DNA from: Pedomonas mirosovicensis
Lineage (GTDB): Bacteria > Pseudomonadota > Alphaproteobacteria > Sphingomonadales > Sphingomonadaceae
NCBI RefSeq assembly: GCF_022569295.1
Contig: NZ_JAKFIA010000001.1
Span: 2,433,001 to 2,497,000 of the forward strand
Length of the DNA stretch: 64,000 nt
Reading direction: 5' to 3'
Numbering within the stretch: position 1 is the first letter of the stretch; every line of letters starts with the position of its first letter. Below the pieces are notes generated by a model. The model did not search any database and was not told the origin of the DNA. It was given only the letters and a program-made list of their open reading frames with translations. A program made the translations under genes and the position numbers. This document shows positions 1 to 9,073 of this stretch, one piece after another.

Positions 1-147
1 TCGCCCAAGACTCTCGAAGCATCGACCGTCGATCTGGCCAAGGAGTTCACCAAGCTCATCACTACCCAGCGCGCCTATTCGGCTTCGGCCCGCATCATCA
101 CCACGGCCGATGAAATGCTGACCGAACTCAATCAGCTCAAGCGATAA
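1..147 (+). CDS. flgE: Flagellar hook protein FlgE, C-terminal end (partial)
   Basis: The window opens inside a gene read in frame 1 that ends at a TAA. The last 48 residues form the C-terminal helix typical of flagellar axial proteins, with a segment reading FTKLITTQRAYSASARI followed by TADEMLTELNQL. This helix pairs with the N-terminal helix (off the window) in the hook or rod tube. The ending fits the hook protein FlgE best; FlgF and FlgG share the same fold, so the exact axial protein is inferred. The flagellar genes downstream support the call. Confidence 0.75.
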   Translation, partial: SPKTLEASTVDLAKEFTKLITTQRAYSASARIITTADEMLTELNQLKR

Positions 148-178
148 AGGATGAAAGGGAGACGGAGGCGGCCAATCA

Positions 179-193
179 TTAAACTGTCGTTAA
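179..193 (+). promoter_or_regulatory. CtrA binding box upstream of sciP
   Basis: The sequence TTAAACTGTCGTTAAC contains a perfect TTAA-N7-TTAA dyad followed by C, the full CtrA consensus known from Caulobacter. It lies about 125 bases upstream of the sciP start, in the 172-base gap after flgE. In Caulobacter sciP is directly activated by CtrA, so the position makes biological sense. Binding is inferred from the consensus alone. Confidence 0.7.
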
Positions 194-319
194 CCGTCTC
201 CCTTAGTCCTCCTTTCACCCGGATCGGCGATCCATTTACCGCGTCGCTTAGCTGTTCGTTAGGGGCGGCATCGTAAGCTGGCAGAATTCGAAGCTGGTGC
301 GGAGTGGAGTTTGAGAACG

Positions 320-610
320 ATGATCGAGAATCAGAAGTTCCGCCCCCAAGCGGTGATTGGCCCGCTTGGCGAACCACTAACGCTTGATAATCTTCCGCCG
401 CCGGATACGACTCGCTGGGTTGTCCGACGGAAAGCGGAAGTGGTCGCCGCGGTCAAAGGCGGGTTGTTGACGATGGAAGAGGCTTGCGCCCGGTACAGCC
501 TGTCGGTTGAGGAATATCTCTCCTGGCAGCGCTCGGTGGAACGCAACGGCATGCCGGGCCTGCGTGTTACCCGGGTTCAGCAGTACCGCTCCGTAGAGGC
601 ACGGAGCTAA
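320..610 (+). CDS. sciP: CtrA inhibitor SciP (DUF1153 family)
   Basis: SciP is a small helix-turn-helix protein that binds CtrA and blocks it from activating transcription in swarmer-type cells. The 96-residue product has the highly conserved DUF1153 start (MIENQKFRPQAVIGPLGEPL), the WVVRRKAEVVAAVKGGLL segment and the ACARYSLSVEEYLSWQ helix-turn-helix. The ATG at 320 is chosen because family members begin with MIENQ; an in-frame TTG at 311 would add three residues. It sits alone between flgE and fliF, behind a CtrA box and in front of a strong terminator, so it is probably monocistronic. Confidence 0.92.
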   Translation: MIENQKFRPQAVIGPLGEPLTLDNLPPPDTTRWVVRRKAEVVAAVKGGLLTMEEACARYSLSVEEYLSWQRSVERNGMPGLRVTRVQQYRSVEARS

Positions 611-623
611 GACCTGAAAAGCC

Positions 624-666
624 GGCCCTGAGGTGCCCGAGGGCATTTCGGGGCCGCTCTTTTTTC
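624..666 (+). terminator. Rho-independent terminator after sciP
   Basis: A stem of about 15 pairs (three of them G-T) runs from GGCCCTGAGGTGCCC at 624-638 to GGGCATTTCGGGGCC at 641-655, with a very short loop, and is followed by a run of six T near 660-665. It lies 14 bases after the sciP stop and should separate sciP from the fliF transcript. Confidence 0.85.
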
Positions 667-818
667 AAAAGGGCCGCCAACTGTGGCCCCGCTGCCCACC
701 CGGCAATTTTTTCCTGGTTGTTTACCTCTTGTTCACTATCCAATCCCTAGCCTTGCAATCGTAATGACCCGCGCGCCTTGTTCCGGCCGCAGGTCAGCAC
801 GGGGCAGAGGATGGGGCA

Positions 819-2511
819 TTGGAAAGTCTTAAAAATTTAATCGCCACGCTGGGCGTCAAACGGCTCGCCATCATGGGCGGCACCGCCCTTGCGCTGATTG
901 CCGGTTTGGCTTTCCTGTCCTTCCGAGCTTCCGAGCCGGATATGGGCTTGCTCTTCACCGATCTGGAGCCTGCCCAGGCCCAGGCAATCACCGAGAAGCT
1001 GCGCGGCCTCAACGTGCCGTTCCAGCTGACGCCCGATGGCACCGGGGTCATGGCGCCGGTCGATCAGCTGCCCGAACTTCGCATGAGCCTGGCTGCCGAG
1101 CAGATCTCCGGCCCCATCGGCTACGAGCTGCTGGACCATCAGGACCCGCTCGGCACCACGGCCTTCATGCAGAACGTCAATCACATTCGCGCCATCGAGG
1201 GCGAGCTGGCCCGCTCCATCGCCAGCCTCAGCGCCGTGCAGAAGGCGCGCGTTCACCTTTCCATCCCCGAACGCGCCCTGTTCGAACGGGAGCAGCGCAA
1301 ACCCTCCGCCGCCATCACGCTGAAAACCCGCACCCGCCTGTCGCCGAGCCAGGTGACGGCCATCCGCGATCTCGTCTCCGCCGCCGTGCCGGACCTGGAG
1401 CCGGGCCGCATTTCCATCGTCGACCAGAACGGCACGCTGCTGGCCCGCTCCGGCACCGATGACGCCAGCGGCCTTGCAACGACCCTGGAGGAGCGCCGCA
1501 CCACCATCGAGAACCGGCTGCGGCAGGACGTGGAAACCATGCTGGAGCGCATCGTCGGCCCCGGCAAGGTGCGCGCCGAAGTGGCCGCCGAGCTCAACCT
1601 GGAGACGGTGCGCGAGGAATCGGAAATCTTTGATCCGGACCGCCAGGTGGTGGCGCGCTCCACCACCGTCGAGAACGGCCAGCAGAGCACGGATACGCAG
1701 ACCAACAATACGGTGACGGTTGCCAATAACCTGCCGGAAAACAACGCGCAGAACCAGCAGCCGGGCGCCAGCTCCAAGCAGCACCTCGAACGAGGTATCG
1801 GAGCAGATCGAATACCAAAACTCGCGTACGCACACGACGACGATGCGGAACGCCGGTTCGATCAAACGCCTGTCGGTCGCGGTGATGGTGGACGGCGTCT
1901 ACGCCGGCGAAGGCGACAAGGCCACCTATAAGCCCCGCCCCCCTCAGGAACTGGAACAGTTCCGCCGCTTGGTGCAGAACGCCATCGGCTATGATGAAGG
2001 CCGCGGCGACAGCGTGGTGGTGGAGAACCTGCGCTTTGCCCAGACCAACGATGGACTGGGCACTGAAGCCGGCTCCCTCCCCCTCGGCCTGGAATCCGAC
2101 TCCCTGATCCGTCTGGCGGAAATCGGCGTCATCGGCCTGCTTGGCCTGCTTGGGTTCTTCTTCATCCTGCGCCCGATATTGAAGGCCATGAAGGGGCAGG
2201 CCCAGCCGGCCGCTCCGGAGGGACAGCCGGCGCAGATCCAGGCGCCGGCAGAGCGGCTGGCGCTGGCGCCGCCGGACAATGTGTACATTCCCCAGGAGCT
2301 GATCGAGCGCGCCGCCGCCGGCGATGAAGAGGCGATCCGCATGATCCAGGTCACGCGGGGCAAGGAGCTTGGCATTCCCGTGGAATCCGAAATCGACGTG
2401 GCGCAAATCGAGGGCAAGCTGAAAACATCCGCCCTGAAGAAGGTCGGCGATGTGATCGAGCGCAACCCCTCCGAAGCCGTCGCCATTATCCGCCAGTGGA
2501 TGTATTCGTGA
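819..2511 (+). pseudogene. fliF: Flagellar MS-ring protein FliF, interrupted by a single-base frameshift
   Basis: FliF builds the membrane MS ring on which the flagellar motor and export gate assemble. The first part (from a TTG at 819, preceded by GAGG) has an N-terminal membrane segment near residues 18-34 and the ring-building motifs through SIPERALF and VDQNGTLLA. The second part carries RLSVAVMVDG, a C-terminal membrane segment (IGLLGLLGFFFILRPIL) and the FliG-binding tail. The frame changes by +1 near 1776. Dropping one A from the AA at 1776-1777 joins the two parts smoothly, giving SSSSTSNEVSEQIEYQNS. The downstream flagellar genes are intact, so a sequencing error is as likely as a true mutation. 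It heads the fliF-to-fliK-like run. Confidence 0.85.
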
Positions 2512-2521
2512 GGTCTGAGCC

Positions 2522-3544
2522 GTGAGCGCCATTAGCATGGAAGACATCAGCCGCCTGAGCGGGATGGAGAAGGCTGCAACCTTCATGCTCGCCTTGGGCC
2601 AGGAGCATGGCCGCCCGATCTGGGAGCAGCTCACCGATGACGAGGTGAAGGAGCTGTCCGCTGCCATGTCGCAGCTGGGCACCATCAAGGCCACCATCGT
2701 CGAGAAGCTGTTTATTCACTTCGCCGCGCAGGTTTCCTCGGTCGGATCGCTCTATGGCTCCTACGAGACCACGGAGCGCGTGCTCACCGCGGTGCTGCCG
2801 CGCGACCGCGTGTCCCAGATCATGGAGGAAATCCGGGGCCCTGCTGGCCGCACCATGTGGGACAAGCTGGGCAACGTGAACGAGGCGGTGCTGGCAAGCT
2901 ACCTCAAGAACGAATATCCGCAGACCGTCGCCGTGGTGCTCCAGAAAATCCGTCCGGACCATGCCGCGCGGGTGCTGGCCTCCCTGCCGGAGGATTTCGC
3001 CATGGAAGTGGTGATGCGTATGCTCCGCATGGAAGCGGTGCAGAAGGAAGTGCTCGACAAGGTGGAGCAGACGCTGCGCGTCGAATTCATGAGCAACCTT
3101 GCGCGCACCACCCGGCGCGACAGCCACGAGACCATTGCGGAAATTTTCAACTTCCTCGACCGGCAGGCGGAAGACCGCTTCCTCACTGCGCTGGAAGAGC
3201 GCAACCGCGATTCCGCCGAGAAGATCCGCGCGCTCATGTTCACGTTCGAGGATCTGGGCCGGCTCGACTCCGGCGGCGTGCAGACCCTGCTCCGCAATGT
3301 GGAGAAGGACCGGCTGGCGCTGGCCCTCAAGGGCACGTCGGACAGGCTGCGCGAGATGTTCTTCAACAACATGTCGGAGCGCGCCGCGAAAATCCTGCGC
3401 GAGGACATGGAGGCCATGGGCCCGGTGCGCCTGCGCGATGTGGACGAGGCCCAGCAGTACATGGTCAACGTCGCCAAGTCGCTTGCCGACGCCGGAGAAA
3501 TTCTCCTCGCCGATACCAAGGGCGAGGACGAGCTGATCTACTAA
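2522..3544 (+). CDS. fliG: Flagellar motor switch protein FliG
   Basis: FliG is the rotor protein that interacts with the stator MotA and transmits torque. The 340-residue product shows the three usual parts: an N-terminal FliF-binding domain, the middle domain with the family motif [13 protein letters not shown] (EHPQ-like) and the C-terminal torque domain with MFTFEDL and charged residues in [20 protein letters not shown]. The start is GTG at 2522, with GAGG overlapping the fliF stop region; an ATG at 2537 is possible. It follows fliF by ten bases and is co-transcribed with fliH. Confidence 0.95.
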   Translation: MSAISMEDISRLSGMEKAATFMLALGQEHGRPIWEQLTDDEVKELSAAMSQLGTIKATIVEKLFIHFAAQVSSVGSLYGSYETTERVLTAVLPRDRVSQIMEEIRGPAGRTMWDKLGNVNEAVLASYLKNEYPQTVAVVLQKIRPDHAARVLASLPEDFAMEVVMRMLRMEAVQKEVLDKVEQTLRVEFMSNLARTTRRDSHETIAEIFNFLDRQAEDRFLTALEERNRDSAEKIRALMFTFEDLGRLDSGGVQTLLRNVEKDRLALALKGTSDRLREMFFNNMSERAAKILREDMEAMGPVRLRDVDEAQQYMVNVAKSLADAGEILLADTKGEDELIY

Positions 3545-3556
3545 AAGGCGCGTTCG

Positions 3557-4216
3557 ATGAAAGTTGTCCCCTTCACGTTCGACAGCGCCTTTGATGGCGG
3601 CGCGAGCGAAGCCAAGGCCAAGGCCGAGGCGCAGTTCCGCGAGGAACTGACGGCGGTGCGCGCCGCAGCGCGCGCGCAAGGGTTCGAGGAAGGCTACACC
3701 CAGGCCAAGCAGGAACTGGAAGCGGCAACGCTTGCCTGCCTGCAACAGCTTCTCGCGCAGATGGGCGGCGTGACGGCCGAGATGGAGCGGGTGAAGCGCG
3801 ACCTGGCGGCCGAGGCGGCTGCGCTTGTCGTGCCCATGGCTGAAGCCATGGCCGGCATGGAAATCCAGCGCCGCCCCCACGACCTGCTCGACCGCTTCGT
3901 GCAGCAGGTTTTCGAAGAGCACGCCACCGAACCGCGCCTCGTCATCCGCGTGGCCGACACCCTGCTGGATGCGGTCAAGGGCCGGGTTGAATCGCTGGCG
4001 GCCGCCTACGGCTTCCAGGGCCGCCTGATTTTTCTTGCCGAGGCGACGCTCGCCCCCGGCGACTGCCTCATCGAATGGCCGGACGGCGGCATCGAGGTGC
4101 GCGCGGCCCACCGCCTCGCCCAGGTGCGCGAGAAGGCGGAAGCTTTCATTGCATCGCTTGAGCAGGGCGCGCCCGGAGGCTCCGCCCCATCTCATGGACC
4201 TGAAGGAATCGCGTAA
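3557..4216 (+). CDS. fliH: Flagellar assembly protein FliH-like
   Basis: FliH binds and restrains the export ATPase FliI and delivers it to the switch complex. This 219-residue protein starts with VVPFTFDSAF, then has an Ala/Glu/Gln-rich helical region (residues 20-90) with coiled-coil character and a C-terminal V-ATPase-E-like domain ending in WPDGGIEVRAAHRLAQV, the typical FliH/FlbE tail. In Caulobacter the gene in this position is flbE. Its stop shares one base with the fliN start, which implies coupled translation. Confidence 0.85.
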   Translation: MKVVPFTFDSAFDGGASEAKAKAEAQFREELTAVRAAARAQGFEEGYTQAKQELEAATLACLQQLLAQMGGVTAEMERVKRDLAAEAAALVVPMAEAMAGMEIQRRPHDLLDRFVQQVFEEHATEPRLVIRVADTLLDAVKGRVESLAAAYGFQGRLIFLAEATLAPGDCLIEWPDGGIEVRAAHRLAQVREKAEAFIASLEQGAPGGSAPSHGPEGIA

Positions 4217-4578
4217 TGGCCGAGCCCAACGATCCTAAGAATTCGGTGACGTTGGACGACCTGTCCAATGCTCCCCTCTCGCCTGACGAGATGCGTCGCA
4301 CCGCGCCGGTCGACGAGCCGGACACCCACTCCGCCGCGGAACTGGAGGCGGTGTTCGACGTGCCGGTGACAGTGCAGGCCGTGCTCGGCAAGACCGCGCT
4401 CGAGGTAAGCCAGCTCCTGAAGCTCGCGCCCGGCGCGATCGTCGAGCTGGACCGGCGCGTCGGCGAGGCCATCGATATTTACGTCAACAACCGGCTCGTC
4501 GCCCGTGGCGAGGTGGTGCTGGTGGATGAGCACCTGGGCGTCACCATGACGGAAATCATCAAGACGGACCGCACATGA
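4216..4578 (+). CDS. fliN: Flagellar motor switch protein FliN
   Basis: FliN forms the lower rim of the C ring and takes part in switching and export. The 120-residue product has a variable acidic N-terminus and a C-terminal SpoA domain (about residues 40-115) with the motifs VFDVPVTVQAVLGKT, LAPGAIVELD and VNNRLVARGEVV. It overlaps fliH by one base and the next gene by four bases (ATGA), so the block is translated as a coupled set. Confidence 0.95.
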   Translation: MAEPNDPKNSVTLDDLSNAPLSPDEMRRTAPVDEPDTHSAAELEAVFDVPVTVQAVLGKTALEVSQLLKLAPGAIVELDRRVGEAIDIYVNNRLVARGEVVLVDEHLGVTMTEIIKTDRT

Positions 4579-5336
4579 TCCTGAGCCTCGCCTTCTTTGC
4601 TGCGTCCTTCGCGCTCATTGCGGCGGCCATCTCCGTTGGCGGGGAACCGGCGGCTTATGTGAGCGGCGCGTCCGCCCTCCTGGTGGTGCTGGGCACCATT
4701 ACGGTGACGGCGGCGGGCGTGCGGCGCGGCGAATGGCGACAGCTGCAGGACAACGCCCGCGCCATGCTGCGCGCGCCGGTACGGGACAACGGCCAGCTGG
4801 CCCGGCAGATGCTGGATCTTGCCTGGCGGCAGCGCCGGGAAGGTCCGGCCTGCCTGAAGGCGGCGATGCGCGGTCTCAAGCATATGCCGCTGCTGCGCCA
4901 GGGCATCGGCCTGATGCAGGACGGCCTGACCGCCGAGACGGTCGAGAAGCTGCTGAACGCGGAGGCCGATCGGCTGGCGGCCAGCCGCCTGCGGCTGGCG
5001 CAACTGCTCCAGCGCGCGGCGGATGTCGCCCCGGCGCTGGGCCTCATCGGCACGCTCATCGGCCTTGTCGATATGCTCGGCAAGCTGGCTGATCCGTCGG
5101 CGCTCGGCCCCGGCATGGCCGTGGCGCTGCTCACCACCCTTTACGGCGCGGTGCTCGCCCATGTGGTGCTGCTGCCGCTGGCCGCGCGCATCGAGGCTCA
5201 TGTGGCCGCTGAGCGGAATTTTCATGCCCTGTGCATCACCAGTGTGGCCGCCCTCGGGCGCGGCGAGCATCCGATGCATCTGGAATCGCAACTGAACGCG
5301 CTTTTGCCCGAAGCGCAGCACGTTCGCGCCGCGTAA
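4575..5336 (+). CDS. MotA/TolQ/ExbB-family proton-channel protein
   Basis: This 253-residue membrane protein has two N-terminal hydrophobic segments (about 1-20 and 30-48), a cytoplasmic loop, and two C-terminal segments containing the family signature PALGLIGTLIGLV and ALLTTLYGAVLAHVVLLPLA. That signature, with the channel proline and the glycine-rich turn, is shared by MotA, PomA, TolQ and ExbB. Overlap with fliN by ATGA and its place before flbD argue for a flagellar stator role. No MotB/PomB partner is adjacent, and a second, canonical motA lies at 53165, so this may be an alternative stator subunit. Confidence 0.8.
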   Translation: MILSLAFFAASFALIAAAISVGGEPAAYVSGASALLVVLGTITVTAAGVRRGEWRQLQDNARAMLRAPVRDNGQLARQMLDLAWRQRREGPACLKAAMRGLKHMPLLRQGIGLMQDGLTAETVEKLLNAEADRLAASRLRLAQLLQRAADVAPALGLIGTLIGLVDMLGKLADPSALGPGMAVALLTTLYGAVLAHVVLLPLAARIEAHVAAERNFHALCITSVAALGRGEHPMHLESQLNALLPEAQHVRAA

Positions 5337-5346
5337 GTTACGCGGC
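5328..5346. repeat. Perfect 19-base inverted repeat across the motA-like stop codon
   Basis: GCCGCGTAAGTTACGCGGC reads the same on both strands apart from the central base. It includes the stop codon of the motA-like gene and lies 27 bases before flbD. It could act as an operator or form a stem without a T-run; its function is unknown. Confidence 0.5.
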
Positions 5347-5372
5347 CAAAGGACCTGAGGGAGTTAGACATC

Positions 5373-6755
5373 ATGCGTCTGCTGATGGTGGGACAACTGA
5401 ACGGCCAACTGGCCAGCGCCTCGAAAATGGCGATGGATGCCGGGGCCAAGGTGGTCCATGCCCCTGACATCGAGACCGGTCTGGAACTGGTGCGCTCCAA
5501 GGGCGCGGACCTCATCATGATCGACGTGGCGCTGGATGTGGCCGCGTTCATCGAGCAGATCCGCACCGAGCGCATTTCAACGGATGTGGTGGCCTGCGGC
5601 ATCGGCACCGATGCGCGCGCCGCCGTCACCGCCATCCGGGCGGGCGCGAAGGAATATGTGCCCCTGCCGCCGGAAGCGGCGCTGATCGCCGCCGTTATCC
5701 AAGCGGTAGCAGAAGACGGGCACCAGCTGATTTTCCGCGACCCCGCCATGGGCCGCGTGATTTCCCTGATCGATCAGATCGCACCCTCCGACGCTTCCAT
5801 CATGATTACCGGCGAGAGCGGCACGGGTAAGGAAGTCATCGCCCGCTACATCCACCGCAAGTCCAACCGGGCGGACAAGCCGTTCGTTGCCGTCAACTGC
5901 GCGGCCATTCCGGAAAACTTGCTGGAGAGCGAACTGTTCGGCCACGAGAAGGGCGCGTTCACCGGCGCCATTGCCCGGCGCGTCGGCAAGTTCGAGGAAG
6001 CCAACGGCGGCACGCTGCTGCTCGATGAAATTTCCGAAATGGATATCCGGCTTCAGGCAAAGCTCCTGCGCGCCATTCAGGAGCGCCAGATCGACCGCGT
6101 TGGCGGCGCGCAACCGGTGCCGGTGAACATCCGCATTCTCGCCACCTCCAACCGCAATCTGGCAGACGAGGTGAAGAAGGGCACGTTCCGCGAGGACCTC
6201 ATGTTCCGCCTGAACGTGGTCAACGTGAAACTGCCGCCGCTGCGCGAGCGTCCGGCGGATATCAAGGTGCTCTCCGACCACTTCGCCCAGAAATTCGCCG
6301 AGCACAACAACATGCCTTTCCGCCCGCTGGACGAGACGGCGCTGCGCGCGCTGCTCGCCCACGGCTGGCCGGGCAATGTGCGCGAGCTGGAGAACACCTT
6401 GCACCGCGCCGTGCTGCTGGCGAACGGCGACACCATTTCCGCTGACGCCATCGTTCTGCCGGATGGCACCCGCCCGGCGATGGCCCCCGTCGCAAGCCCG
6501 GTAACGGTGGAGGGCGAGACCGAAGCCACGGCTGCTGCAGCGGGCGGCAGCACCGCCACGCTGGTGGGTCGCACGGTCGCCGACGTGGAGCGCGATCTCA
6601 TCATCGACACGCTGAAGCACTGCCTCGGCAACCGGACGCACGCCGCCAACATCCTCGGCATTTCCATCCGCACGCTTCGCAACAAGCTGAACGAATACAG
6701 CTCGGCGGGCATTCCCATCCCCTCGCCGGGGCTGGGCGAGCGGGTGGCGGGCTGA
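5373..6755 (+). CDS. flbD: Sigma-54-dependent flagellar regulator FlbD
   Basis: FlbD is the NtrC-type activator that opens sigma-54 promoters of late flagellar genes and represses early ones. The 460-residue protein has an N-terminal receiver-like domain (1-115), an AAA+ domain with Walker A GESGTGKE (147-154), the sigma-54-contact loop GAFTGA (194-199) and Walker B GGTLLLDEI, then a Fis-type helix-turn-helix (about 405-445, ANILGISIRTLRNKLNEY). The receiver keeps an Asp at 51 but lacks the N-terminal acidic pair and the usual KP lysine. This fits FlbD of Caulobacter, which is controlled by FliX rather than by classical phosphorylation. It is preceded by GAGGGAG. Confidence 0.92.
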   Translation: MRLLMVGQLNGQLASASKMAMDAGAKVVHAPDIETGLELVRSKGADLIMIDVALDVAAFIEQIRTERISTDVVACGIGTDARAAVTAIRAGAKEYVPLPPEAALIAAVIQAVAEDGHQLIFRDPAMGRVISLIDQIAPSDASIMITGESGTGKEVIARYIHRKSNRADKPFVAVNCAAIPENLLESELFGHEKGAFTGAIARRVGKFEEANGGTLLLDEISEMDIRLQAKLLRAIQERQIDRVGGAQPVPVNIRILATSNRNLADEVKKGTFREDLMFRLNVVNVKLPPLRERPADIKVLSDHFAQKFAEHNNMPFRPLDETALRALLAHGWPGNVRELENTLHRAVLLANGDTISADAIVLPDGTRPAMAPVASPVTVEGETEATAAAAGGSTATLVGRTVADVERDLIIDTLKHCLGNRTHAANILGISIRTLRNKLNEYSSAGIPIPSPGLGERVAG

Positions 6756-6815
6756 TACCACTCAGCCCCACGGCATTTTTTCAGTTAAGCGACGAGCAGG
6801 ACCCGGCGGACCATT

Positions 6816-8930
6816 ATGGCGGACGCGACCACCGACAAGGCAGGCCCGGCAGGCGGCGGATTCCTCTCACTCCTGAACCGCATCACGCCGTCTCAGGACA
6901 TTGCCATGGCCATCGGCATCCTGGCGATCGTCCTGATGCTGATTTTGCCGCTGCCCACATGGCTGCTGGACATGGGGCTGGCGCTCTCGATCACCATTTC
7001 CGTCCTCATCCTGATGACGACGCTGTTTATCGAGAAGCCGCTCCAACTCTCCTCCTTCCCGACCATCCTCCTGGTCGCCACCATGTTCCGGCTGGGCCTG
7101 AACATCGCCACCACCCGCCTCATCCTCGCCCACGGCCACGAGGGCACGCACGCGGCGGGCGGCATCGTGCAGGCGTTCGGCTCGTTCATCATGGGGGGCG
7201 ATGCGATCATCGGCATCACCCTCTTCCTCATCCTCCTGGTCATCAACTTCGTCGTCATCACCAAGGGCGCGGGGCGTATCGCGGAAGTGGCCGCCCGCTT
7301 CAGCCTGGACGCCATGCCCGGCAAGCAGATGGCGATCGATGCCGACCTCTCCTCCGGCCTCATCGACGAAAATCAGGCCAAGGCGCGACGCAAGGAAATT
7401 GAGGCCGAGAGCGGCTTCTTCGGCGCGATGGACGGCGCCAGCAAGTTCGTGCGCGGCGACGCGGTGGCGGGCCTGCTCATCACCGGTATCAACATCGTCG
7501 TCGGCCTCATCGTCGGCGTCGGCATCCATGGCGTCGCGTTCTCCGAGGCCTTCCACAGCTACACGGTGCTGACCATCGGCGATGGCCTCGTCTCGCAGAT
7601 CCCGGCGCTGGTGGTCTCGACCGCCGCCGGTCTCCTCGTCACCAAGGGCGGCGTCACCGGTCGCACGGACGAGGCGCTGATCGGCCAGCTCACCAACTAC
7701 CCCAAGGCACTGGCGGTCGTCTCCGGCCTGCTCGGCTGCCTTGCCGTGGTGCCGGGCCTGCCGTTCCTGCCCTTCGCCATTCTCTCCGGCATCACCGGCT
7801 ACAGCGCGTGGCTGCTGAACAAAAAGCAGGCCGCGGCCGTAGTGCAAGAGCAGCAGGCTAAGGCCGCCGAGGAAATGGCCAAGGCAACGCCCGCCGAGGA
7901 GCCCATTACCGCCGCGCTGGCCATGGACCAGATCCGGCTGGAGCTGGGCTATGCCCTGCTCTCGCTGGTCAATGACAATTCCTCCGGCCATCGCCTCACC
8001 GATCAGATCAAGGCGCTGCGCCGCCAGCTGGCGACCGACTACGGCTTCATCATGCCGTCGGTGCGGATTCTCGATAACATGGCGCTGCCGCCCAACACCT
8101 ACGCGGTTTTCGTCAAGGAGACCGAAGTGGGCCGGGGCGACCTGCAACCGGGCAAGCTGCTGGTGATGCACCCGAGCGGCGACCGGGTGGACCTGCCGGG
8201 CGAGGACACGCGCGAACCCGCCTTCGGCCTGCCCGCCCTGTGGGTGGATAAGGGCCTGCGCGATGAAGCCAGCTTCCGCGGCTATACGGTGGTGGATGCG
8301 CCGACCGTCATCACCACGCACCTGACCGAGGTCATCAAGGACAACATCCCCGACCTGCTCTCCTACGCCGAAACCCAGAAGCTGCTGGACGAGCTGGGAC
8401 CGGAGAACCAGAAGCTCATCGCCGACCTGGTGCCGAACCGCATTCAGCTCTCGGGCGTACAGCGGGTGCTCCAGAACCTGCTCTCCGAGCAGGTATCGAT
8501 CCGCGACCTGCCGACCATTCTGGAGGGCATCGCTGAGGCGGTGGGCTATACCCAAAGCCTCGTCATGATCACCGAGCACGTGCGCGCCCGCCTCGCCCGC
8601 CAGATTTGCAGCGCCAACGCGCGCAACGGCGTCATCTCGCTCGTCACCCTTTCGCCCACGTGGGAGCAGCGGTTCGCGGAAAGCCTCACCGGCCCCGGCG
8701 AGGAGAAGCAGCTGGCCATGGCCCCAACGCACCTGCAGGAGTTTATTGCCGCCGTGCGCGACAGTTTCGAACAGCAGGCAGGGCGCGGCGAGCTGCCGTG
8801 CCTGCTCACCTCGCCGGGCATCCGCCCCTATGTGCGCTCCATCGTCGAGCGGTTCCGCCCGGCAACCGTCGTGCTCAGCCAGAACGAAATTCACCCCAAG
8901 GCCAAGATTCGCGCCGTGGGCAGCATCTAG
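6816..8930 (+). CDS. flhA: Flagellar biosynthesis protein FlhA
   Basis: FlhA forms the export gate ring of the flagellar type III secretion system. The 704-residue product has about eight N-terminal membrane segments, the conserved FPTILLVATMFRLGLNIATT and the FHIPEP-family region DAMPGKQMAIDADL, and a large cytoplasmic domain from about residue 350 with the conserved ending SQNEIHPKAKIRAVGSI. The length is normal for the family. It starts at an ATG 60 bases after flbD and precedes the flhF-like and flhG genes. FlhB and FliR are not in the window. Confidence 0.95.
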   Translation: MADATTDKAGPAGGGFLSLLNRITPSQDIAMAIGILAIVLMLILPLPTWLLDMGLALSITISVLILMTTLFIEKPLQLSSFPTILLVATMFRLGLNIATTRLILAHGHEGTHAAGGIVQAFGSFIMGGDAIIGITLFLILLVINFVVITKGAGRIAEVAARFSLDAMPGKQMAIDADLSSGLIDENQAKARRKEIEAESGFFGAMDGASKFVRGDAVAGLLITGINIVVGLIVGVGIHGVAFSEAFHSYTVLTIGDGLVSQIPALVVSTAAGLLVTKGGVTGRTDEALIGQLTNYPKALAVVSGLLGCLAVVPGLPFLPFAILSGITGYSAWLLNKKQAAAVVQEQQAKAAEEMAKATPAEEPITAALAMDQIRLELGYALLSLVNDNSSGHRLTDQIKALRRQLATDYGFIMPSVRILDNMALPPNTYAVFVKETEVGRGDLQPGKLLVMHPSGDRVDLPGEDTREPAFGLPALWVDKGLRDEASFRGYTVVDAPTVITTHLTEVIKDNIPDLLSYAETQKLLDELGPENQKLIADLVPNRIQLSGVQRVLQNLLSEQVSIRDLPTILEGIAEAVGYTQSLVMITEHVRARLARQICSANARNGVISLVTLSPTWEQRFAESLTGPGEEKQLAMAPTHLQEFIAAVRDSFEQQAGRGELPCLLTSPGIRPYVRSIVERFRPATVVLSQNEIHPKAKIRAVGSI

Positions 8931-9073
8931 AAGCCAGACCTAGAGGGCGGGGCGAAGAAATGCACAAAAGCACCAGGGCGTTAACGTCTCGTTTGCCATG
9001 GCGCGGCACATTGGGGGCGAGCAAATTGCCACGGCCCGCCATCGTGCGGCGGACCAGGGGGGCTTAAACAACC

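Noticed and set aside
667-818. Sigma-54 promoter in front of fliF (TGGCCC near 684)
   Set aside because: The -12 element is missing at the right spacing. fliF is expected to be an early, CtrA-type gene, but no CtrA box was found there either.
2486-4195. Minus-strand open frame of 569 codons
   Set aside because: It is antisense to fliG and fliH, both firmly identified; long antisense frames are common in GC-rich DNA.
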